DNA of 44,643 nucleotides from a virus, in the IMG/VR virus record IMGVR_UViG_3300030385_001504, positions 1-44,643 of that record, one strand, 5' to 3'. Below, piece after piece: positions 40,135 to 44,643 of this stretch. The notes below the pieces were generated by a model. That model made no database searches. It was not told the DNA's origin and saw only the letters and a list, made by a program, of their open reading frames with translations. Every line of letters begins with the position of its first letter. The first letter of the stretch is position 1. Both the position numbers and the translations under genes were made by a program.

Positions 40135-40165
40135 TTGACAATCCTAGCGACTTTAGTTACCTTTA
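40135..40165 (+). promoter_or_regulatory. rightward early promoter
   Basis: TTGACA (40135-40140), a 17-base spacer and TACCTT (40158-40163), extended as TACCTTTA. The leader AACTACATAATTAA matches that of the promoter at 1240. It drives the right early array and, on a circular map, perhaps transcription into the left early block. Confidence 0.6.
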
Positions 40166-40200
40166 TAACTACATAATTAACTAATTAAACGGAGCAACAA

Positions 40201-40461
40201 ATGAAACACAACACAGAGAGTAACACGCTAGATCATTCAAACCTTATTAACAAGCTAGATAATTTTAGAAATGCTTGGGCTGAATTGAATGAAGCATGGC
40301 TCGAGAATGACGTAGAAGTATCACCGACTCTTGAAACAGATTATCCCTTTGACAGCTGTTTTAATGAATTAAATGCCGAAGTATCTATCTGGACAACACA
40401 AGCGATAAATGCGGCTGTAAGACAAATCTTTTCGGATTATATCGGCGACAAGTCCAACTGA
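40201..40461 (+). CDS. acidic early protein, first gene after the promoter
   Basis: An 86-residue acidic protein (FRNAWAELNEAWLENDVEV) with an ACGGAG ribosome site. The first gene of an early phage operon often encodes a host-takeover factor, but no family is recognised. Confidence 0.6.
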   Translation: MKHNTESNTLDHSNLINKLDNFRNAWAELNEAWLENDVEVSPTLETDYPFDSCFNELNAEVSIWTTQAINAAVRQIFSDYIGDKSN

Positions 40462-40482
40462 AGATAGCTAATCAATTACTTA

Positions 40483-40506
40483 ATTAACTATATAGGAGTA
40501 TAAAAG
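40483..40506 (+). repeat. reused ribosome-binding module, copy 1
   Basis: The 24 bases ATTAACTATATAGGAGTATA-AAAG lie before the gene at 40509 and recur exactly at 42124-42147, where no gene follows. Confidence 0.8.
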
Positions 40507-40508
40507 AG

Positions 40509-40727
40509 ATGGTAAGCAAGAAATTAATAAAGGATTATGAACTAAGCGACATTCAATCTTATTATGATATGTGCCTTGACTCGCACACTAACGGACAAAT
40601 AACGCAAGCAACAAAGCAAGCTCGGAAAATGTCACCTTCACAAAGGATTGGCTTTCTTAACTACATGGAAGAATTTGACTTGCCGGAAGAGGTGATTTTC
40701 TTTAGAGACAGATTTGTAGGTGCTTAA
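40509..40727 (+). CDS. 72-residue early protein
   Basis: A helical protein (LIKDYELSDIQSYYDMCLD, SPSQRIGFLNYMEEFDLPEE). The ribosome site is the repeated module just upstream. Family not recognised. Confidence 0.6.
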   Translation: MVSKKLIKDYELSDIQSYYDMCLDSHTNGQITQATKQARKMSPSQRIGFLNYMEEFDLPEEVIFFRDRFVGA

Positions 40728-40728
40728 A

Positions 40729-40821
40729 ATGACTATCCAAAAACTAAAAACCTTAACGTCTATCCTCAAAATGGTGCAAACGAGCCGGTGTAAATCCGGT
40801 AAACATTCAACTGAGAGATAG
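40729..40821 (+). pseudogene. decayed copy of the gene at 43588
   Basis: The sequence from ATG 40729 matches 43588-43680 almost base for base (ATGACTATCCAAAAA, GAGCCGG, GTAAATCCGGTAAACATTCA) but lacks eight bases after CTCAAAAT. The loss shifts the frame and ends it after 30 codons. The following 80 bases hold an 18-codon frame at 40838-40894 that I do not trust. Confidence 0.7.
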
Positions 40822-40907
40822 ATACAATTCAAATAAGATTATGGGCGAGACTGTAAGATACTTTAATCCGCTTAATAATAAATTAGAACTTAATTAAAGG
40901 TGACGAA

Positions 40908-41297
40908 ATGAGAACAACAAGAAAAGAAGTAAAAAACGCCGTACAAGCTCACATTTTAGACTGTGTGAACTGTGAAGATTTTGAAATTGAAGACACAGAA
41001 CACGAAAAAGTAAAACTTATTAGAGACGAATTTAATCGAGTTGCCGTCTATCCTCACAACTTACACCGCTTCAAAAATTATCAAGGTTGCTTCACTGATT
41101 ATTTGAACGGAGCGCCAATGCACTTTCTTATATATAACCATGAAATATTAGAAGAAATGGAAAATAATTGGCATTTACCGCAGCCGGAAAATAAAGACAT
41201 CAGCGATTCAGTCAATTTATACCACTATTTAATATTTAGAGAGCTTAACACGCTATTAAAAAGACACGACTTAGAACTGATCGTAAGACGTACATAA
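40908..41297 (+). CDS. conserved phage protein (RTTRKEV type, recalled as DUF7222)
   Basis: A 129-residue protein starting MRTTRKEVKNAVQAHILD, with FNRVAVYPHNLHRFKNYQ and a closing YHYLIFRELNTLL. The same pattern is found in many phages of varied hosts without known function. It has a GGTGACGAAATG start region. Confidence 0.65.
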   Translation: MRTTRKEVKNAVQAHILDCVNCEDFEIEDTEHEKVKLIRDEFNRVAVYPHNLHRFKNYQGCFTDYLNGAPMHFLIYNHEILEEMENNWHLPQPENKDISDSVNLYHYLIFRELNTLLKRHDLELIVRRT

Positions 41298-41334
41298 CTT
41301 GTTATATTATAGACAATAATTAGAGAGGATAACA

Positions 41335-41625
41335 ATGGAACAAGAAACATTAAAACGCAAACTAAGTTTAATGGCTAAATCGCTAATTATACAGCATCAA
41401 ATTCACAAAATGAGCGATGCCGATGAATGGTACGAGAAAACAATAAAGCAAGGTACAAAAACCATCGGAGTTTTTGACATCAACATTTTTACACTCGAAA
41501 ACGGCAAAATTAAGGCAGTCGCTTACGAGGTTATAAATGGAGATACAAAAACAGATCGTTGGTTGGATTTAGACAATAATTGGCTTAATGAATACAATGA
41601 GTCGTTAGATATACGGTGCTTTTAA
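41335..41625 (+). CDS. 96-residue early protein
   Basis: An alpha/beta protein (GVFDINIFTLENGKIKAVAYEV, DRWLDLDNNWLNEYNES) with GAGAGGA upstream of ATG. Not recognised. Confidence 0.6.
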   Translation: MEQETLKRKLSLMAKSLIIQHQIHKMSDADEWYEKTIKQGTKTIGVFDINIFTLENGKIKAVAYEVINGDTKTDRWLDLDNNWLNEYNESLDIRCF

Positions 41626-41666
41626 AATAGCTAATTCTTTTTAGTAATTAAATAGGAGTTAATAAG

Positions 41667-41840
41667 ATGAAAATAGATAAACAGACAAGAGAGTACAGGC
41701 AACAACAATTTGAGCAAATTAACACCGAATATTCTGAATACAAACCGAAAATAAAGATAATTAAACCGAATGGCGAGACTAAATGGATCGACATAAGCGA
41801 AAATGAGCTGTCAAGAATATTAACCATATTGTTAAAATGA
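41667..41840 (+). CDS. 57-residue early protein
   Basis: Starts after AATAGGAG and ends in an ATGA overlap. The N-terminal half is a Gln-rich helix, and the second half has KIKIIKPNGETKWIDISENEL. Not recognised. Confidence 0.55.
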   Translation: MKIDKQTREYRQQQFEQINTEYSEYKPKIKIIKPNGETKWIDISENELSRILTILLK

Positions 41841-41956
41841 ACAAGCTAAAATATCTCATAATCCCAATTATCATATATTTAGCATTTTCAGGACATTTAG
41901 ACTTGAATTTGTGCATTATGTCAATAGTTATTTTATCAATTAAAGATTGGAGTTAA
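41837..41956 (+). CDS. 39-residue membrane peptide
   Basis: Coupled to the previous gene by ATGA. Two short hydrophobic stretches (YLIIPIIIYLAF, LCIMSIVILSI) suggest an integral membrane peptide. Function unknown. Confidence 0.5.
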   Translation: MNKLKYLIIPIIIYLAFSGHLDLNLCIMSIVILSIKDWS

Positions 41957-41960
41957 AATT

Positions 41961-42128
41961 ATGACACAGCAACTAGAAAAAGAATTAAAAGATTTGTCTG
42001 CTAAGTTATTCAAGGGCAGTCTGTTTGCGATATTCACTCCTGAAGAGGAGAACACCAAAGATTTCAAGAGATACAACTTCTTACTCGAAAGGAAAATGAC
42101 CGAAAAACGATCAATCAAAGTATATTAA
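41961..42128 (+). CDS. 55-residue early protein
   Basis: ATG 41961 with GGAG 11 bases upstream. A helical N-terminus (LEKELKDLSAKLFKG) precedes a basic C-terminus (MTEKRSIKVY). Its end runs into the repeated ribosome-binding module at 42124. Confidence 0.5.
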   Translation: MTQQLEKELKDLSAKLFKGSLFAIFTPEEENTKDFKRYNFLLERKMTEKRSIKVY

Positions 42129-42314
42129 CTATATAGGAGTATAAAAGTTACCGAGTTTTGAAGAAAGAAGGAAATTTGCACCCTGAGAGATTTTATCCAC
42201 GATTGAAAGAGTATTTTATTAACTAATGATTTTGATATGCCAAGCGAAATATTGAGAGATTTAAGATCGCTTAATGATGGCAGATAATAGCTAAAAACTC
42301 ATAAAGGTGGGACA
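42124..42314 (+). other. decayed cassette: ribosome module without a gene
   Basis: The module at 42124-42147 is an exact copy of 40483-40506 but no start codon follows. The next 40 bases form no frame. Then 42187-42223 is an exact 37-base copy of 44346-44382. The rest up to 42314 holds only short frames. It looks like the scar of one or more lost genes between two recombination modules. Confidence 0.6.
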
Positions 42315-43316
42315 ATGAACGAAAAGACTAAAATAACGGAATTACTAAACCAATCTGATTCTAATTTTGATAAAAAGAATAAGATAAATAGGGGCTATGG
42401 CATCGTGTCTGAAAATGTTGTTGCTGATATTGAATCTAATGGTATCACATCTGAATTATTAGACCAGTTCAAGTTTCCAGTATTCAAATATAAAACTCAA
42501 ATAACTTTACACGGCAAATTTGAAACAGGAAACAACTATTTTATAACTGGCGGGTATAAAAACTTAATAGTCAATAAAAACAAATCTTTAGGCGTCCGAT
42601 ATTCTGCTATTGACATAAAAAAGAAGTTATTGATATACAACATATTAAGACTTGAAAAATCCAGATTTTCCGCTTCAATGAACTCAACAAGTTACGGCAT
42701 ATTAACATACTTACCGCTTAATGAAGAGAATTTAAGTGCTTTGAAGCAAGTCTTTGAACTAATCCCGTCAAATTATGTAGGATTTAAGCGGATATACGTC
42801 TCAGAGTCTTTGTACGGCCGATTCATTGTCATTAACATAACCTTAAACGCTATTTATGACAAAGACGTTTATTCTTTTATCGCTGGTTTGCTTCAAAAAG
42901 ACTATTCAGAGGACATTTACAAAGAGAATACACGCTTAAAAGAGATTGAAGATCAAAAACAAAGAGAAAAATACGAGCTTGAACGCAAAATCGAAGTAGA
43001 ACGCAAAAAACAATTATTCGGAACTAAAAAAGAAGAGTTTGTAAATAAAAACAGTATACAATATATTCACTCATTTAACGAAGGACGTTATTTATTCTTA
43101 AAATTCAATTACAACGAAGAGATCGAAGTAAAGATACTTCATGTATTTAGAAATAGAAATAAAATGTATATGCACTATTACGAGACTTTGAACGATTTAA
43201 CAAATTTACCGGAAACCGATGTAAACCACTATGAACGCAAACAGTTAAAAGAGTTTAAGCTAAAAAAAGTAAAAGACCGTTTAACTACTGACCATTATTT
43301 CAAATTAGCAGCTTAA
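42315..43316 (+). CDS. 333-residue protein with coiled coil, unknown
   Basis: The largest product of the right array. Residues 1-200 are mixed alpha/beta, 200-245 form a very charged coiled coil (EIEDQKQREKYELERKIEVE), and the last 90 residues hold beta strands and a basic helical end. No catalytic motif is seen. Its size among tiny genes and its charged middle suggest a nucleic-acid or host-protein binder. Ribosome site AAAGGTGG. Confidence 0.65.
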   Translation: MNEKTKITELLNQSDSNFDKKNKINRGYGIVSENVVADIESNGITSELLDQFKFPVFKYKTQITLHGKFETGNNYFITGGYKNLIVNKNKSLGVRYSAIDIKKKLLIYNILRLEKSRFSASMNSTSYGILTYLPLNEENLSALKQVFELIPSNYVGFKRIYVSESLYGRFIVINITLNAIYDKDVYSFIAGLLQKDYSEDIYKENTRLKEIEDQKQREKYELERKIEVERKKQLFGTKKEEFVNKNSIQYIHSFNEGRYLFLKFNYNEEIEVKILHVFRNRNKMYMHYYETLNDLTNLPETDVNHYERKQLKEFKLKKVKDRLTTDHYFKLAA

Positions 43317-43384
43317 ACAATGAAAAAGAACTTTTAACAAGATAGGGGTTAAATCACATTTAATAATTAAACGGAGTTATTATT

Positions 43385-43591
43385 ATGAAATTAGCACACA
43401 TTAAAAACCTGAAAGATCAAATTCTAACCAATGATAAATCTATTGCGGTTTGTCCTAGTTGCTCTGCCGAATACTCAGCCAATTTAGGCGATTATTGGGA
43501 CAGAGAGAAAGAATCAGCGATTACTTGCTGTGACGGTCTTATCTGCGATCTGGTGACAAAAAGAATAGTTTATGAAGAGGTTGTAAAATGA
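43385..43591 (+). CDS. zinc-ribbon early protein
   Basis: A 68-residue protein with CPSCSAEYSANLGDYWD followed by TCC and C54. I recall similar small phage proteins that begin with a CPxCxAEYSA ribbon. The stop overlaps the next start as ATGA. Confidence 0.65.
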   Translation: MKLAHIKNLKDQILTNDKSIAVCPSCSAEYSANLGDYWDREKESAITCCDGLICDLVTKRIVYEEVVK

Positions 43592-43773
43592 CTATCCAAA
43601 AAATCAAAACCTTAACGCCAATACTCAAAATTGCTAATTGGTGTAAACGAGCCGGCGTAAATCCGGTAAACATTCAGCAGAAAATTAGCAGACATTCAGA
43701 ATTAACACAATCCGAAGCAATGAAATTGCAAGCGGAACTTGAAAATATTATTAAACTAATGCAAAGGAGCTAA
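43588..43773 (+). CDS. 61-residue helix-turn-helix-like protein
   Basis: A helical protein (ILKIANWCKRAGVNPVNIQQKI, then RHSELTQSEAMKL). The first part looks like a short DNA-binding helix-turn-helix. A damaged duplicate lies at 40729. It is translated with the zinc-ribbon gene and may regulate early genes. Confidence 0.55.
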   Translation: MTIQKIKTLTPILKIANWCKRAGVNPVNIQQKISRHSELTQSEAMKLQAELENIIKLMQRS

Positions 43774-43777
43774 AAAG

Positions 43778-44095
43778 ATGGAAAATTCAAAAACTTACAA
43801 CGGTTGGTCAAACTACGAGACTTGGAACGTCAAATTATGGATCGACAATGAAGAAGGCACTCAAAGGCACTTCCAAGAACGTGCAGAGACTTTGAGAGAG
43901 TCGGTTTCAACATTTCAATATTGGAGTCAAGAAGAATCTGCGAAATTCAATCTGGCCGAGGAAATAAAAGACTTTGTAAACGAACATAAACCGGTTGAGG
44001 ATGCTTCAATGTATACAGATTTATTAAACGCTGCGATTTCCGAAGTAGATTTTGATGAGATTGCCGAAAGTATATTATCAGAAGTTACAGTATAA
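43778..44095 (+). CDS. conserved phage protein (WSNYETW type, recalled as DUF7249)
   Basis: A 105-residue acidic protein with the hallmark NGWSNYETWNVKLWIDN, seen in many phages and some plasmids, function unknown. Its last 37 bases are repeated at the window start. A terminator hairpin follows. Confidence 0.7.
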   Translation: MENSKTYNGWSNYETWNVKLWIDNEEGTQRHFQERAETLRESVSTFQYWSQEESAKFNLAEEIKDFVNEHKPVEDASMYTDLLNAAISEVDFDEIAESILSEVTV

Positions 44096-44135
44096 TTCAA
44101 AGGGGCGTAACTGCCCCTAATTTATAATTTAATTT
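44059..44135. repeat. 77-bp direct repeat, right copy
   Basis: Identical to 1-77, after which the sequences diverge completely for about 12 bases and then lead to different genes. See the left copy. Confidence 0.95.
44101..44118 (+). terminator. hairpin terminator, right copy
   Basis: Same six-base-pair hairpin AGGGGC/GCCCCT as at 43-60, five bases after the stop at 44095, with an AT-rich tail. Confidence 0.6.
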
Positions 44136-44147
44136 TGAGGTAGAGAG

Positions 44148-44345
44148 ATGTATTTGACCGAACAAGAACAACACAGAGCTATTAACGCTTACTTAAAAGG
44201 CAAAAATGTTGGCTATTATAACTTTGGGCCACTTTATACAGATGGTTCAATGACTTTCTATTGGGGCAGAGGGGAAAGAGTCTACACTAAAACTTTAACC
44301 AAGAAACAGATCGACAAATTAAAAAGAGACGAAAATGCCAATTAA
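44148..44345 (+). CDS. 65-residue early protein, alternative cassette
   Basis: A basic protein (TEQEQHRAINAYLKGKNVGY, MTFYWGRGERVYTKTLTKKQIDKLK) with GAGGTAGAGAG upstream. It stands where the gene at 87-248 stands after the other 77-bp copy. Function unknown. Confidence 0.6.
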   Translation: MYLTEQEQHRAINAYLKGKNVGYYNFGPLYTDGSMTFYWGRGERVYTKTLTKKQIDKLKRDENAN

Positions 44346-44392
44346 GAGATTTTATCCACGATTGAAAGAGTATTTTATTAACCAAAAGGAGT
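44346..44392 (+). repeat. repeated intergenic RBS module, copy 3
   Basis: Bases 44346-44382 equal 42187-42223 and bases 44360-44392 equal 243-275. The module supplies AAAAGGAG to the next gene. It also lies within a 19-codon frame from ATG 44335 (MPIKRFYPRLKEYFINQKE) whose C-terminal part is preserved, without a start, at the other copies. Confidence 0.8.
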
Positions 44393-44398
44393 AAAATT

Positions 44399-44643
44399 AT
44401 GGGATGTGATATTCATGCACACTTTGAAATAAAAGTGAAAAATAAGTGGCATCACCACAGCCAACCACAGATTAGAAGAAATTATGATCTGTTTGGGAAA
44501 ATGGCAGGAGTCAGAAGTGAAGTAACGCCAATAACAGAACCAAAAGGATTGCCAAAATCGCTTTCGGTAGTTACAAAAATGGATTCTGATAGAAAAATAT
44601 GGGATTCTGACGGTCATACTCACTCTTGGTTTGATGCTGATGA
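44399..44643 (+). CDS. conserved phage protein (MGCDIHAH type), cut by window end
   Basis: The first 81 residues open with MGCDIHAHFEIKVKNKWHHH, then RRNYDLFGKMAGVR and HTHSWFDAD. This is a widespread phage and bacterial family of unknown function, with conserved Cys and His at the N-terminus that could bind metal. The frame is open at the window end; usual relatives are longer. Confidence 0.75.
   Translation, partial: MGCDIHAHFEIKVKNKWHHHSQPQIRRNYDLFGKMAGVRSEVTPITEPKGLPKSLSVVTKMDSDRKIWDSDGHTHSWFDAD

Noticed and set aside
1-44643. CRISPR arrays or insertion sequences
   Set aside because: No regularly spaced repeats of CRISPR length and no transposase frame or terminal inverted repeats were found; the repeats present are short modules and two-copy elements.

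Overview
The window is almost entirely one tailed-phage genome of podovirus-like (short-tailed, P22-type) layout, in moderately AT-rich DNA. Two rightward blocks of small early, replication and recombination genes (about 1-10,280 and 40,200-44,643) flank one long leftward block of packaging, virion and lysis genes (about 40,050 down to 10,980). An exactly 77-nt sequence at 1-77 recurs at 44,059-44,135 and the two copies are followed by different sequence. This suggests a circular map of about 44,058 bp, with bases 44,136-44,643 being an alternative branch. On the circle the two rightward blocks join into one early region. I see no integrase, no CI-like repressor and no tRNA. A virulent, circularly permuted phage fits best, but this is inference.

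Layout. The left rightward block holds small unknown genes, a ribbon-helix-helix protein, an ERF annealing protein and a YqaJ exonuclease. After these come a NinB-like protein, an HNH protein, a fragment of a DNA methyltransferase, a replication protein, a DnaB-type helicase and NinG. At 10.3-11.9 kb lies a convergent zone with decayed reading frames, a palindrome and a phage-borne 2[4Fe-4S] ferredoxin behind tandem repeats. The leftward block, read in its own direction, starts at 40,051. It runs through a likely small terminase, a dozen tightly overlapping small genes and the large terminase. Next come the portal, scaffold, capsid, tail adaptor and tail hub proteins, then putative ejection proteins including one of 1,730 residues. 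It ends with tail-fibre-like proteins carrying Sec signal peptides, a lysis cassette, a phosphoesterase and the ferredoxin. The dozen small genes include zinc ribbons, a possible GroES-like protein, a Tat-signal protein and a Cys-rich protein. The right rightward block is an array of very small genes with reused intergenic modules.

Host. The ferredoxin resembles the long-insert type I recall from Bacteroidota and Chlorobi relatives. Two strong promoters carry TTGACA plus a TAnnTTTA element, which is close to the Bacteroidota -7 box. Yet most genes have good Shine-Dalgarno sites, so a member of the wider Bacteroidota/Chlorobiota/Ignavibacteriota group living with little oxygen is a reasonable guess and no more.

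The least explained parts are a redox- and export-flavoured accessory set (ferredoxin, Tat protein with Cys-rich neighbour, three Sec-signal proteins), an HNH-like gene interrupted by one in-frame UGA, a repeated domain shared by two tail proteins, and the repeat-linked shuffling of early gene cassettes.
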